From Candidatus Eisenbergiella stercorigallinarum (lineage in GTDB: Bacteria > Bacillota > Clostridia > Lachnospirales > Lachnospiraceae), in NCBI GenBank assembly GCA_019120525.1, contig DWUW01000362.1:1-20940 (forward strand): a stretch of DNA of 20,940 bases. Direction: 5' to 3'. Positions 1 through 8,467 of this stretch are shown in pieces. The notes under the pieces were generated by a model. The model worked only from the letters and a program-made list of their open reading frames with translations. It made no database searches and was not told the origin of the DNA. Positions within the stretch are counted from its first letter, which is position 1; each line of letters opens with the position of its first letter. Both the position numbers and the translations under genes were made by a program.

Positions 1-52
1 GTAACGGGGAGGCCCGGAAGGCGGTCCGCATCGTCTGGTGATATCAGCTGTG

Positions 53-1987
53 TCAGGAACGCTCCCGCAGCAAAAGAGCGTCGCAGCCCTCGGCTTCCCA
101 GCGCAGGATCCCGTTTTCGCTCCGGAAACTCCTGCCGGTCCACAGATCCGTATATTCCGCGTCCGCCGGAAGTCCTGCGCGCGCCGCGTCCAGAACGACC
201 GTATCCTTTCCTTCCTTCCAGTGGAACAGAGCGGCGCAGGCTTTTCCTTCGATCACGGCGGTGTAGGCTTCCGAAGCGCTGCTCCCTGCGCTTTCTGCGG
301 GGATAAATGCCGTCTGGGATGCCGCGATCCGGTTGACCTTACGGTTGCAGGCGAAGCGTCTGGTCCGTTCTCTTGCCTCGGGACGTTCATAATCGTCGCT
401 GAGCATCATGACCGTCCCTGCGATCACGGCTGTGGTATAGCGGGCTTTTGCCTCGCCCTCCGTACTGTCCTTTTCCATGCCGAAGCTCCTTAACAGAACG
501 ATATGGTCCGGATCATTGTACTGATACAGCCTTCCGTTCAGCCACCAGCCGTAGGTATGGGAATTCAGCTCGTATTCCACATCCCGCGCGGTTCCGAACG
601 CGTCACAGGATACCCGTCTGGCATGGCCGTAGCCGTAAGGAAAGACGGGTGCGATAGAAAGGCTGATAAAAAACGGCCTTCCAATCCGTTTTTCGTCCAG
701 CAGGCTGTCCAGAAACGCATAGGCGCGGTTGATGGCCTGTCTGCCGGTGGTCACGCTCCTGTCATAATGACAGCCCTCCATGCCGCCGTGGGTCATGAAA
801 TCCACCTTGACATAATCATAATTCCAAGCCGCGAACCGGTCAAATTTATACCGCGTCATTTCCTCCCAGAGAGGATGAGTGACATCGTAGGGAATGGCTC
901 CGTCCACGCGGGGAAGGAAACGGCCTTTCCCGTCCTTCAGAAGGATCTCGCCGTAGACATGGCCCGGTACGCCGGGAATCTCCGCCCGGGTATCCCGGCC
1001 GAAGAAGGCGAAGGGCGCGTCATAGATCCCGGCCTTCTGTCCGGCCTGGTGAAGCTGATCTGCCTGAGCGGCAAGGCGTTCGGGCGTCATGACGTTCCAG
1101 CCCGCGTCCAGATTCGCATAGGTGATTCCCTGATTTTCATAGCCTTCCGGCATCAGCTGCGTCCGCAGGAATTCCGCCGATTTCTCATAACGCTCCTCAT
1201 TCAGACGGAAAGCGAGACCGGCCCAGCTGTTGAAGCCGAAGGGAACGCCGTGCTCCCATTTCAGAGGAGGACGCTCGGAAGAAAGAAAGTCTCCGTAAGC
1301 CTCCAGAAGCCTGCGGTAATCCGGCCCGTACAGGATCCCGAAGCGGGAGGAGGAGACCTGCGCGCCGCGCAGGACGCCGTGCGGCTGCGTGTCATGGGTC
1401 CCTTCATCGGCCATACCGCAGCGGGCCTCCAGCGTATTGGCGTCCGTGGCGGAGCAGACGATTCCGTTCTTCCAGCGGTCAAAATCCAGAGCGCCCACCA
1501 GGATTCCCTCCCGGCTGTCCTCCGAATAAAGGACCGTCAGATCATAGCTGCGGCGGCCCGCTCTCAGGGGAAGCGCCTCGTAGCGCAGCCACATGGTGTT
1601 GTCATAGGGGACACAGAGCATGCGGACCCAGAGATCCCTCCAGATATCAGGAATTTCCCCGCCCCTCTTCGTGTCGGGAGAGGAGAAAATGAGCGGAAGG
1701 AGAAGCCTTGTGGAAACCTCGGATCCGTCCGCCTCCTGCAGGGAGCAGTCCGCCCATGCCATTCCTCCTTCCGATACGGCAAGGCGTTCCGTGAGGATCA
1801 GCCCCTCTTCCCCCTGAAACCGAAGCGTCAGGATTCCGTTTTCCTCTGCCCGGGATTCCAGCCTGGCCGTGCGTGTGTCCACCAGCCTTCCGTCCGCGCT
1901 TTCCGCGCGGGCACAGGCCTTCAGAATGTATTTTTCTCCGGCTTCCAGTTCCCAGAAGCCATTTTCTGTGTAAATCCAGCCTGCCAT
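53..1987 (-). CDS. Clan GH-D alpha-galactosidase-like glycoside hydrolase (GH36/GH27 type)
   Basis: A 644-residue protein with no signal peptide, so probably cytoplasmic. The N-terminal ~240 residues look like the beta-sandwich domain of GH36-type enzymes. A TIM-barrel region follows, starting near GFNSWAG (251-257) and LDAGW (293-297). YVKVDF (392-397) matches the clan GH-D nucleophile strand, making Asp396 the likely nucleophile. RRVSCD (457-462) matches the acid/base segment, making Asp462 the likely proton donor. The family hydrolyses alpha-galactosides or related alpha-linked sugars; the exact substrate cannot be read from the sequence. The start is supported by AAGGAGG with a second AAGGA close to the ATG. 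The gene is the only sugar-catabolic gene here, with no transporter beside it inside the window, and it is separated from the upstream phosphate genes by a terminator. Family level is fairly sure; specificity is not. Confidence 0.78.
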   Translation of the reverse strand: MAGWIYTENGFWELEAGEKYILKACARAESADGRLVDTRTARLESRAEENGILTLRFQGEEGLILTERLAVSEGGMAWADCSLQEADGSEVSTRLLLPLIFSSPDTKRGGEIPDIWRDLWVRMLCVPYDNTMWLRYEALPLRAGRRSYDLTVLYSEDSREGILVGALDFDRWKNGIVCSATDANTLEARCGMADEGTHDTQPHGVLRGAQVSSSRFGILYGPDYRRLLEAYGDFLSSERPPLKWEHGVPFGFNSWAGLAFRLNEERYEKSAEFLRTQLMPEGYENQGITYANLDAGWNVMTPERLAAQADQLHQAGQKAGIYDAPFAFFGRDTRAEIPGVPGHVYGEILLKDGKGRFLPRVDGAIPYDVTHPLWEEMTRYKFDRFAAWNYDYVKVDFMTHGGMEGCHYDRSVTTGRQAINRAYAFLDSLLDEKRIGRPFFISLSIAPVFPYGYGHARRVSCDAFGTARDVEYELNSHTYGWWLNGRLYQYNDPDHIVLLRSFGMEKDSTEGEAKARYTTAVIAGTVMMLSDDYERPEARERTRRFACNRKVNRIAASQTAFIPAESAGSSASEAYTAVIEGKACAALFHWKEGKDTVVLDAARAGLPADAEYTDLWTGRSFRSENGILRWEAEGCDALLLRERS

Positions 1988-2049
1988 AGTTCCTTTTTCC
2001 TCCTTCTGAAGCGCTCTGCGCCTCTTTTTCCTATTGTCAGTTATACTCT

Positions 2050-2066
2050 AGCCGTTTTGAACGGCT
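2050..2066. promoter_or_regulatory. Perfect 7-bp inverted repeat upstream of the glycosidase gene (possible operator)
   Basis: AGCCGTT-TTG-AACGGCT lies 63-79 nt upstream of the glycosidase start. On the minus strand, weak promoter-like hexamers overlap it or sit beside it (TTCAAA, 17-nt spacer, GACAAT; also TATAAC). A short palindrome with central symmetry at a promoter is typical of repressor operators of sugar genes. The regulator is not in the window, and the repeat could also be a small RNA hairpin. Confidence 0.3.
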
Positions 2067-2105
2067 GCGGCAATACATAAATCCGTTGTTTTTTATTTTT
2101 AGCAG

Positions 2106-2147
2106 AAAAAAAGCGCCGGGCCGTCTCGCGGCCCGGCACCCTTTTTT
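2106..2147 (-). terminator. Rho-independent terminator of the phosphate-uptake operon (bidirectional form)
   Basis: A perfect 9-bp GC stem (GCCGGGCCG 2115-2123, CGGCCCGGC 2129-2137) with a five-base loop. It is flanked by seven A's on the left and six T's on the right, so it can end transcription in either direction. Its natural role is to stop the minus-strand transcript 20 nt after the DUF47 gene and insulate the downstream glycosidase gene. Confidence 0.9.
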
Positions 2148-2166
2148 CGGAACTAACCGGTTTTTC

Positions 2167-2790
2167 TTATGAATTTTTCATAACCACGCTTTCTACGATA
2201 TCCGCCACATGCTCGCAGGAATCGGCACATTTCTCCAGGTAGGAGTAGATCTCCCTCCAGGTCATGACCGTCATCGGGTCGCTGCAGTCGGTGTGGAGCC
2301 TGTGCATACTGTCGATGTAGACCTTGTCGGCCTCCTCCTCCATGGAGTTGATCTTGATGATCTGCTCATGGAGCTTTTTGGAATGCCGGAAATCCGCGAA
2401 TTCCTCCATCATGACCTTCACAGCTTCGCAGCAGCGGCATACGATCCGCATCAGCTCCAGCGCGTCGGGACGGATCTCCCGGATATTATTATAGTAGATC
2501 CGGATCAGCACATCCTCGATATTGTCCGTCAGTTCATCGATGTTCTGGCTCAACATCATGATATCCTCCCGGTCGATGGGAGTGATGAACGCTTTGATCA
2601 GCGTATTGAGGAGCGCGTGCTTCTCCATATCCGCGGAATGCTCGACCGTATGGATGGCCGCCATCCGTTCTTCCATCCTTGCCGGGGAAAAATTCGCCAT
2701 CGTATCTTCCAGCATATGCGCTGCCTGGCAGGAATAGTCGGTACATTTGATAAAGCTGTTAAAATAAACGCTGTCCTGATTCTTAGCCAT
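2167..2790 (-). CDS. DUF47 (PhoU-like) partner of the PiT phosphate transporter
   Basis: A 207-residue all-helical protein of the DUF47/PhoU-like superfamily, whose members are commonly encoded next to PiT transporters and are thought to modulate them. Typical features seen are an E50-x-x-x-D54 patch, the TPIDREDI segment (70-77), an acidic EEEADKVY segment (151-158) and a C-terminal CEHVADIVESVVMK helix. I chose the ATG at 2790 over the upstream ATG at 2814 because AAAGGAAG lies directly before it and the usual family start is MAKN-like. It follows the PiT gene by 42 nt on the same strand, so the two are almost certainly co-transcribed from the promoter at 3936-3964 and end at the terminator at 2106-2147. 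Length is normal for the family. It is not the classical PhoU of Pst systems. Confidence 0.88.
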   Translation of the reverse strand: MAKNQDSVYFNSFIKCTDYSCQAAHMLEDTMANFSPARMEERMAAIHTVEHSADMEKHALLNTLIKAFITPIDREDIMMLSQNIDELTDNIEDVLIRIYYNNIREIRPDALELMRIVCRCCEAVKVMMEEFADFRHSKKLHEQIIKINSMEEEADKVYIDSMHRLHTDCSDPMTVMTWREIYSYLEKCADSCEHVADIVESVVMKNS

Positions 2791-2832
2791 AGCTTCCTTT
2801 CTTTCCGCCGGCATTGCCGGCCTGGTAAAAAT

Positions 2833-3885
2833 TTAAAAGATCGCAATAAACAGTTTCGCCATGATAAAGCTGATCAGCCCGCAGCCCGGGAAGGTGAAGA
2901 TCCAGGTGAGCACCATATCCTTCACCACGCCGAAATTGACGCTGGAAATCCTTTTGGCCGCGCCCACGCCCATGATGGCGCTGGTCTTGGTGTGCGTCGT
3001 GGAGACCGGGATGCCGGAAAGGCTGGAATACAGCAGGCAGAGCGCCGCGGAAAGGTCAGCGGAAAAGCCCTGGTATTTTTCCAGTTTCACCATATCCATG
3101 CCCACGGATTTGATGATCTTTTCGCCGCCCACGCTGGTGCCGAGAGCCATTACGATACTGCACAGGAGCATCAGCCACACGGGGATCGTAGCGCCGTCCA
3201 CACTGCTTTGCCCATGGCTGAAGGCAACGCCGAGAAACAGCACGCCGATGAACTTCTGGCCATCCTGCGCGCCGTGCATGAAGCTCATGGCAGCCGCGCC
3301 GAAGATCTGCGCGCCCGTAAAAAAGCGGTTGGTCTTGCGCCGGTCCATCTCCCTGCAGATCAGGGTGACGATCTTGCAGATGAGCCAGCCGGAGATCAGG
3401 CCGAGGGCCAGGCTGAGCACCAGGCCATAAAGAACCTTCGCCCATTCGTCCATATTGATGCCGCCGATACCGCTCTGGATAGCGATGGCAGCGCCGGACA
3501 GGCCGGCGATCAGGCTGTGGCTTTCACTGGTGGGAATACCGAAATAGGAAGCTCCTACGCTGTATACGACGATGGAGAAAAGCGCTGCGCAAAGGGCGAT
3601 CAGGGCTTCTCCCGAATTGCCGCCGAAGTCTACCATATTACTGATCGTAGAAGCAACGGAACTGTTGATCTGGGTCATGACGAATACGCCCAGAAAATTG
3701 AAGAACGCGCTCATCAGAATTGCGGAACGGACATTCATGCAGCGCGTGGTGACACAGGTGGCGATCGCGTTCGGGGCGTCCGTCCAGCCATTGACGAAGA
3801 TCACGCCCAGAGTGAGAACCACTGTGATCAGCAGGACTGGACTTGAGGCCATACCATCCAGGAAGGCCGAAAAAGAAACGTCCAT
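2833..3885 (-). CDS. pit: PiT-family inorganic phosphate transporter
   Basis: A 350-residue polytopic membrane protein. It carries the duplicated PiT signature: GWTDAPNA (33-40) in the first half and HGAQDGQK (204-211) in the second. Each half also has the Ser/Thr-rich re-entrant segment (GIPTSESHS 116-124, GIPVSTTHTK 291-300). PiT carriers move phosphate with a cation as low-affinity, constitutive uptake systems. Hydrophobic segments cover nearly all the rest, with a hydrophilic central loop near 175-190. The start is fixed by GGAGAGGAG six nt before the ATG. It is the first gene of a two-gene unit with the DUF47 partner, under a strong consensus-like promoter. Length is at the short end of the family but complete. 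Confidence 0.93.
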   Translation of the reverse strand: MDVSFSAFLDGMASSPVLLITVVLTLGVIFVNGWTDAPNAIATCVTTRCMNVRSAILMSAFFNFLGVFVMTQINSSVASTISNMVDFGGNSGEALIALCAALFSIVVYSVGASYFGIPTSESHSLIAGLSGAAIAIQSGIGGINMDEWAKVLYGLVLSLALGLISGWLICKIVTLICREMDRRKTNRFFTGAQIFGAAAMSFMHGAQDGQKFIGVLFLGVAFSHGQSSVDGATIPVWLMLLCSIVMALGTSVGGEKIIKSVGMDMVKLEKYQGFSADLSAALCLLYSSLSGIPVSTTHTKTSAIMGVGAAKRISSVNFGVVKDMVLTWIFTFPGCGLISFIMAKLFIAIF

Positions 3886-3935
3886 AGAAAACTCCTCTCC
3901 TCATTTGTGCGAAAATTTACACAAAATACACCTAG

Positions 3936-3964
3936 ACTATACATGAATCTTACGGAACGGTCAA
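3936..3964 (-). promoter_or_regulatory. Sigma-A-type promoter of the pit operon
   Basis: Read on the minus strand, TTGACC (3964-3959), a 17-nt spacer and TATAGT (3941-3936). Each hexamer differs from consensus at one position, and spacing is ideal. The start point would lie about 40-45 nt upstream of the pit ATG. Confidence 0.8.
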
Positions 3965-3987
3965 TAGGGAAGTGAAAATAAAAAGGG

Positions 3988-4016
3988 TTTCAAAAAACGG
4001 CGTTACCGTTTATAAT
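3988..4016 (+). promoter_or_regulatory. Promoter of the MBOAT-led gene array
   Basis: A perfect TATAAT at 4011-4016 lies 17 nt after a poor -35 (TTTCAA, 3988-3993). It is the only good plus-strand promoter before the MBOAT gene and is divergent from the pit promoter about 25 nt away. The weak -35 leaves room for an activator. Confidence 0.55.
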
Positions 4017-4056
4017 AAGTAAGACAGAGGACAAAACGGTATACTGGAGAGAAAAT

Positions 4057-5541
4057 ATGGTTTTCAGTTCAATGATCTTTATCTGGGCTTTTTTGCCCAT
4101 TGTTTTTATACTGGACAGGCTGGCGGGGCTTCCCGCGCGGGTATCCCGGGCAGGGCGTCCGGGAAGGGGCGCGTCCCGGCGCGGAAGGGTTTCGGGGAAG
4201 CGGGCTCTGGAGAAAAATATCCCGCAGAACATCCTTCTGCTGACCGCCAGCCTCTTTTTCTATGCCTGGGGGCAGCCGGATTATCTGTGGCTGCTGCTGG
4301 TTTCCATCCTGGCCGATTATCTGCTCGGACGGCTCCTCGGGTCGGAAAGGAAGGCGCTTTCCGGCAGGACCGTCCGTCTTGTCGTGCTTCTTGCGGGCCT
4401 TTTGGTGAATCTGGGGATCCTCGGATATTACAAGTATTTTAATTTTTTCGCGAATACGCTGAACCGCGCGCTTGGGGGCCAGATCCTTGAGATGCGGCAG
4501 ATCGCCCTTCCGATGGGCGTTTCCTTTTTTACCTTTCAGGCGCTCACCTATCTGGTCGATCTGTATAGAAAAAAGATCCCCGCTGAAAAAAACATCCTGA
4601 ATATGGCGCTGTATTTTTCCTTTTTCCCCAAGATCACGCAGGGACCGATCGAAAAATACCGTGATTTCGCGCCGCAGCTTGCGGGGCGCAGACAGACGCT
4701 GCAGAAAACGGGAGAAGGGATCCGGCGTTTTGTTTACGGACTCGCGAAGAAGGTGCTGATCGCGGATACGCTAGGCTCCTGTGTCGATATGATCTACGGG
4801 CTTGAGATCGCTAATGTGAACGCGGCCTTTGCCTGGGCTGCCGCCCTGTTTTATTCCCTGCAGCTTTATTATGATTTCTCCGGCTATTCCGATATGGCCG
4901 TGGGGCTTGGGGGGATGTTCGGCTTCCGGCTGTCGGAAAACTTCGATTACCCGTATCTTGCCTCCTCCATCACCGAATTCTGGCGCAGATGGCATATGAC
5001 CCTGATGTCCTGGTTCCGGGAATATCTGTATTTCCCTCTTGGCGGAAGCAGGAAGGGGAAGCTGCGGACCTATCTGAATATTTTTATTGTGTTTATGGCT
5101 TCCGGGCTCTGGCACGGGGCGAGCTGGGATTTCATCTGCTGGGGGATGTACCATGCCGTCTTTCAGGTGGCGGAACGGCTGGGGCTGGGAAAGCTTCTGG
5201 AAAGAACGAGAGTGGTAAAGCACGTTTACGCCTGTCTGGTGGTGTGCGTAGGCTGGGTCTTTTTCCGGGCGGGGGATATGCTGCTGGCATTTCAGCATCT
5301 GAAACGGATGTTTTTGCCCTGGATGTATCAGACGTCCGGATATGCGCTGCAGGAGATCGTGGATCACCGCGCGATGCTTGCCTTTGTCTGCGCTGTCCTG
5401 GGCTGCGGCATCATCCAGAAGGCATTCCGGCGGTTCAGGGACAGCGCGGCTGAGCTGGTATTCTGCATGGCGCTTCTGGCCTGCAGCATCCTCTCCATGG
5501 TGAGCAGCACCTACAGCGCCTTCCTGTATATGAATTTCTGA
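4057..5541 (+). CDS. MBOAT-family membrane O-acyltransferase (AlgI/DltB-like)
   Basis: A 494-residue polytopic protein of the membrane-bound O-acyltransferase family, which passes acyl (usually acetyl) groups across the membrane to extracellular glycans or teichoic acids. It begins MVFSS as AlgI-like proteins do. It has the conserved PKITQGPIEKY segment (191-201), TEFWRRWH (306-313) and LWHG (351-354), whose His353 is the likely catalytic histidine. The start is supported by GGAG at 4045-4050 upstream. One oddity is a Gly/Arg/Pro-rich stretch (about 25-50) between the first and second membrane segments, longer than in AlgI proteins I know. The next gene, 57 nt downstream, encodes an AlgJ/DHHW-like protein, the usual partner. 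Family assignment is sure; the acceptor polymer is unknown. Confidence 0.92.
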   Translation: MVFSSMIFIWAFLPIVFILDRLAGLPARVSRAGRPGRGASRRGRVSGKRALEKNIPQNILLLTASLFFYAWGQPDYLWLLLVSILADYLLGRLLGSERKALSGRTVRLVVLLAGLLVNLGILGYYKYFNFFANTLNRALGGQILEMRQIALPMGVSFFTFQALTYLVDLYRKKIPAEKNILNMALYFSFFPKITQGPIEKYRDFAPQLAGRRQTLQKTGEGIRRFVYGLAKKVLIADTLGSCVDMIYGLEIANVNAAFAWAAALFYSLQLYYDFSGYSDMAVGLGGMFGFRLSENFDYPYLASSITEFWRRWHMTLMSWFREYLYFPLGGSRKGKLRTYLNIFIVFMASGLWHGASWDFICWGMYHAVFQVAERLGLGKLLERTRVVKHVYACLVVCVGWVFFRAGDMLLAFQHLKRMFLPWMYQTSGYALQEIVDHRAMLAFVCAVLGCGIIQKAFRRFRDSAAELVFCMALLACSILSMVSSTYSAFLYMNF

Positions 5542-5598
5542 CGGAAGAAACGAAAAACGAGGGACCGGCGCGTTGCCGGGGTATCCGGAAAGGAAAAA

Positions 5599-6720
5599 AT
5601 GATGACAAAAGGAAAAGCGGCGGCATGGCTTGCAGGCTTCGCGCTCCTGCTGCTGGGGCCGGGAGCGGCATACGCGTTTGCCCGTCCCCTTCTGAATACG
5701 GAAAATACGGAGAACCGGCAGCTGGCTGAAATGCCTTCCCTGTCTTTTGAGGGCGCGAAGGAATTTACGGACAGCCTGAAGGCGTTTCCCGGGCTGTTTA
5801 ACAGCTTTTTTAACGATCATGTACCGTTCAGGAGCCAGCTCATCCGGCTGAACAGCCTCCTGAGCGTGGAGATCCTTGGGGATCCGGCCTCTGACAGCGT
5901 GGTCCTTGGGAAGGAAGGCTGGCTGTTTTATGCGGATGAGGAGAGCATAGAGGATTATAAGGGGACCAATCTTTATACCGAAGAGGAGCTTGCGCAGATC
6001 CGGGATAACTGCCTGGCGTCAAAGGATTATCTGGAAAAACGGGGGATTGAATTTGTCGTTCTGATCCCTTCCAATAAAGAAGATATTTATTCCCGGTATC
6101 TTCCGGACTATATTACAAAGAAGGGAGAACTGACCAGGGCGCGGCAGGTTGTGGACTGCCTGCGCGAGGCCGGGATCCGTGTGGTCTATCCCAGGCAGGA
6201 GCTTTTGGATTACAGCGGGAAATATGACCTTTACTGGCATTACGATACGCACTGGAATAACCTTGGCGCCTATATCGGCGCGAAGGCCCTGCTTGAGGAG
6301 CTGGGGGTCCAGGTCCCGCCGGTGGAGGAGCTGACCATTGAGCCGGATGATTTTTCCGGCTACGACCTGGCTGGTATGATGAACCTGAAAAGCTACTATG
6401 AAGAAAATCTCCCGGCTGACGTCAATTATCTTCTGTCCGGATATCCCGTCAATAATATGACGGCCATTCAGGTCAACGACGCGACGGAGCTGATCTATCA
6501 GTCCGACGCGCCGGATAAGCGCAGGTTTTTTATGGTGCGGGACAGCTTCGCGGGCAGTATGGCGCCGGTGCTGGCGTCCAGCTTCGCGTATACGTATATG
6601 CCGCACTGGAACGGCTGCTTTGAGCAGTCCATGATCGATGCGCAGCAGCCGGATATTTTTGTCTATGAGGTGGTGGAAAGGCGGCTGGATATCCTTCTTT
6701 CCTTCCGGCTGTCCGAGTAG
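5599..6720 (+). CDS. DHHW/AlgJ-like extracytoplasmic SGNH acyltransferase partner
   Basis: A 373-residue protein with one N-terminal membrane segment (about 8-28) and an extracytoplasmic domain. It resembles the DHHW and AlgJ/AlgX families that work with MBOAT proteins to O-acetylate glycans. Conserved pieces visible are FFNDHVPFRSQ (70-80), GKEGWLFY (104-111), YDTHWNNLGAY (215-225), and VRDSFAG (313-319). By analogy with AlgX, Asp216, His218 and Ser316 would form the catalytic triad. AAAGGA precedes the start; the second codon is also ATG, so the start could be one residue later. The gene is separated from the MBOAT gene by 57 nt and is followed, immediately after its stop, by a strong hairpin (6721-6755). 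Function as a transferase or esterase is inferred from family and pairing. Confidence 0.82.
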   Translation: MMTKGKAAAWLAGFALLLLGPGAAYAFARPLLNTENTENRQLAEMPSLSFEGAKEFTDSLKAFPGLFNSFFNDHVPFRSQLIRLNSLLSVEILGDPASDSVVLGKEGWLFYADEESIEDYKGTNLYTEEELAQIRDNCLASKDYLEKRGIEFVVLIPSNKEDIYSRYLPDYITKKGELTRARQVVDCLREAGIRVVYPRQELLDYSGKYDLYWHYDTHWNNLGAYIGAKALLEELGVQVPPVEELTIEPDDFSGYDLAGMMNLKSYYEENLPADVNYLLSGYPVNNMTAIQVNDATELIYQSDAPDKRRFFMVRDSFAGSMAPVLASSFAYTYMPHWNGCFEQSMIDAQQPDIFVYEVVERRLDILLSFRLSE

Positions 6721-6755
6721 GGCCGCCGGGCGTCGGAACAAAGGGGCCGGCGGCC
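6721..6755 (+). repeat. Strong intercistronic hairpin between the DHHW and flippase genes
   Basis: GGCCGCCGG (6721-6729) pairs perfectly with CCGGCGGCC (6747-6755) around a 17-nt loop. It begins at the first base after the DHHW stop codon and ends 16 nt before the flippase ribosome binding site. No T-run follows, so it is not a standard terminator. It could stabilise or process the polycistronic transcript or reduce read-through. Confidence 0.6.
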
Positions 6756-6781
6756 GCTTCCGCTTTGAAATGAGGAACGTT

Positions 6782-8410
6782 ATGGCAAACAAGGGAAAGC
6801 AGAACAGCTTTGTAATGCAGGCAGGCATCCTGGCAGCGGCCGGGATCATCTGCAAGATCATTGGCATTCTGTACAGAAGCCCTCTGGCCCATGTGATCGG
6901 GGACGAGGGAAACGGTTATTATTCTTCGGCCTATGAGATTTATACCATCATCCTCCTGGTTTCCTCCTACAGCATCCCGTCCGCGATCTCCAAGGTGATC
7001 GCCCAGCAGCTGGCGCTGGGGAGATACCGGAACGCCAGGAAGATCTTTCACTGCGCGCTTCTGTATGTGGTGGTTGTCGGCGGGGCGGCCAGCATCCTGA
7101 CGCTGGTATTCGCCGGCGTCCTGGTGGGAGGGAACTCGGTGCCTGTGCTGAGGATCTTTGCGCCCACCATTTTCTTTTCCGGGCTTCTCGGTGTGCTGCG
7201 CGGATATTTTCAGGCGCACGGCACAATGGTACCCACCTCCTTTTCTCAGATCCTGGAGCAGATCCTGAACGCGGTGGTCAGTATCCTTGCCGCGTTTCTT
7301 CTGATGCGTACGGTGGCCGGGCAGGACGATACCACGCGCGCCATATACGGCGCTTCCGGCAGCGCGGTCGGTACGGGGGCGGGTGTGCTTGCCGCCCTTT
7401 TGTTCATGGGATTCGTTCTTTTTCTGAACCGGCATATTCTCGCAAGGCAGGAGAGACGTGACCGCAGCGGGGAGCTTCTGGGTACGCAGGAGGTTATCCG
7501 CATCATCATTACCATGGTGACGCCCATCATTCTGAGTACCTTCATTTATAATTGCAACAGCTCCCTGAACCTGACGGTCTATACCAGGATCCTGGAATAC
7601 GTAAAAGGGATTCCGGAGGCGGATGCCTATACGCAGTACGGATTGTTTTCCGGAAAGGCGAAGCAGATCTCCAATATTCCCATCGCCCTGGCCTCCGCCA
7701 TGTCCACTGCGGTGATCCCGGGAATCTCAGGCAGCTTTGCCAGACGGGATATCCGGGACACCAACCACAGGATCGCCACCGCGGTCAGGACTACCATGCT
7801 GTTTTCCATTCCGGCCGCGGTCGGGCTGGCGGTGCTGGCAAAGCCGGTCGTCCTGCTCCTCTATCCGCAGAAGGAATCCGTGGATATGGTTTCCTGGCTG
7901 CTTGCGGGGCTGAGCATCAGCGTGGTATTTTATGCGGTTTCCACCATATCCAACGGCGTCCTGCAGGGGATCGGGAAGGTAAACCTGCCGGTGATCAACG
8001 CGGCGGCGGCGCTGGTGGTCCAGACTGTGGTCCTGGTGCTGCTTTTGCTGTTTACGGACCTGGGGCTCCACAGCCTCGTGATCGCCACAGTCCTGTATTC
8101 CTTCCTCATGTGTATCCTGAACGGCCTTTCCGTAAGGAAGGCGCTGGGCTACAGGCAGGAGGCGGTGAAAACCTTCTGTATTCCCTTCTGGGCGTCGGTG
8201 ATCATGGGCGGAGCCGCGTTCGGCGTCTATCACGGGTTATATCTGCTGCTTCCCGTGAATGTGGTCTGTCTGGCCGCAGCCCTTCTGGCGGCGGCTGCGC
8301 TTTATTTTGTCCTGGTGATCAAAATGGGCGCGGTGCAGGAACAGGATCTCAGGGCGCTTCCCGGAGGGAGCTTCCTGGTGAGGCTGGCGCGCGGATGCCG
8401 TCTGATCTGA
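6782..8410 (+). CDS. MOP-superfamily lipid/polysaccharide flippase (MurJ/SpoVB-like)
   Basis: A 542-residue protein with about 14 hydrophobic segments, of the polysaccharide transporter group of the MOP superfamily. The GDEGNGYYSSAYEIYTI segment near residue 40 and the repeated long helices match the SpoVB/MurJ-like flippases of Clostridia, which move undecaprenyl-linked precursors across the membrane. I chose the ATG at 6782, which follows GAGGA by five nt and gives the usual MANKGK-like start. A longer in-frame reading from 6638 would overlap the upstream gene and has no signal for it. It lies third in the co-directional array, 61 nt after the DHHW gene. Whether it carries lipid II, a secondary polymer precursor or a sporulation-related substrate cannot be decided. 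Confidence 0.85.
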   Translation: MANKGKQNSFVMQAGILAAAGIICKIIGILYRSPLAHVIGDEGNGYYSSAYEIYTIILLVSSYSIPSAISKVIAQQLALGRYRNARKIFHCALLYVVVVGGAASILTLVFAGVLVGGNSVPVLRIFAPTIFFSGLLGVLRGYFQAHGTMVPTSFSQILEQILNAVVSILAAFLLMRTVAGQDDTTRAIYGASGSAVGTGAGVLAALLFMGFVLFLNRHILARQERRDRSGELLGTQEVIRIIITMVTPIILSTFIYNCNSSLNLTVYTRILEYVKGIPEADAYTQYGLFSGKAKQISNIPIALASAMSTAVIPGISGSFARRDIRDTNHRIATAVRTTMLFSIPAAVGLAVLAKPVVLLLYPQKESVDMVSWLLAGLSISVVFYAVSTISNGVLQGIGKVNLPVINAAAALVVQTVVLVLLLLFTDLGLHSLVIATVLYSFLMCILNGLSVRKALGYRQEAVKTFCIPFWASVIMGGAAFGVYHGLYLLLPVNVVCLAAALLAAAALYFVLVIKMGAVQEQDLRALPGGSFLVRLARGCRLI

Positions 8411-8467
8411 AGGAACCGCTGTTTGCGGCAGAGATGGAAAGAAGAAGCCGGAAAAGCAGGAAAGGGC

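Noticed and set aside
1..52. Start of another minus-strand gene at the left edge (ATG at 28-30)
   Set aside because: Only ten codons are visible and no ribosome binding site precedes the ATG.
503..2080. A 525-codon open frame on the plus strand
   Set aside because: It is antisense to the glycosidase, whose catalytic motifs are intact. It has no domain or start signal of its own.
2209..3846. A 545-codon open frame on the plus strand
   Set aside because: It is antisense to the PiT and DUF47 genes, which have unmistakable family motifs. The His/Asp/Ala-rich translation is a codon-usage shadow.
3916..3943. TTTACA, AATACA and TATACA near the pit promoter as a Pho box
   Set aside because: The spacings are 9 and 13 bp rather than 11, and PiT carriers are usually not Pho-induced; this is likely AT-rich promoter background.
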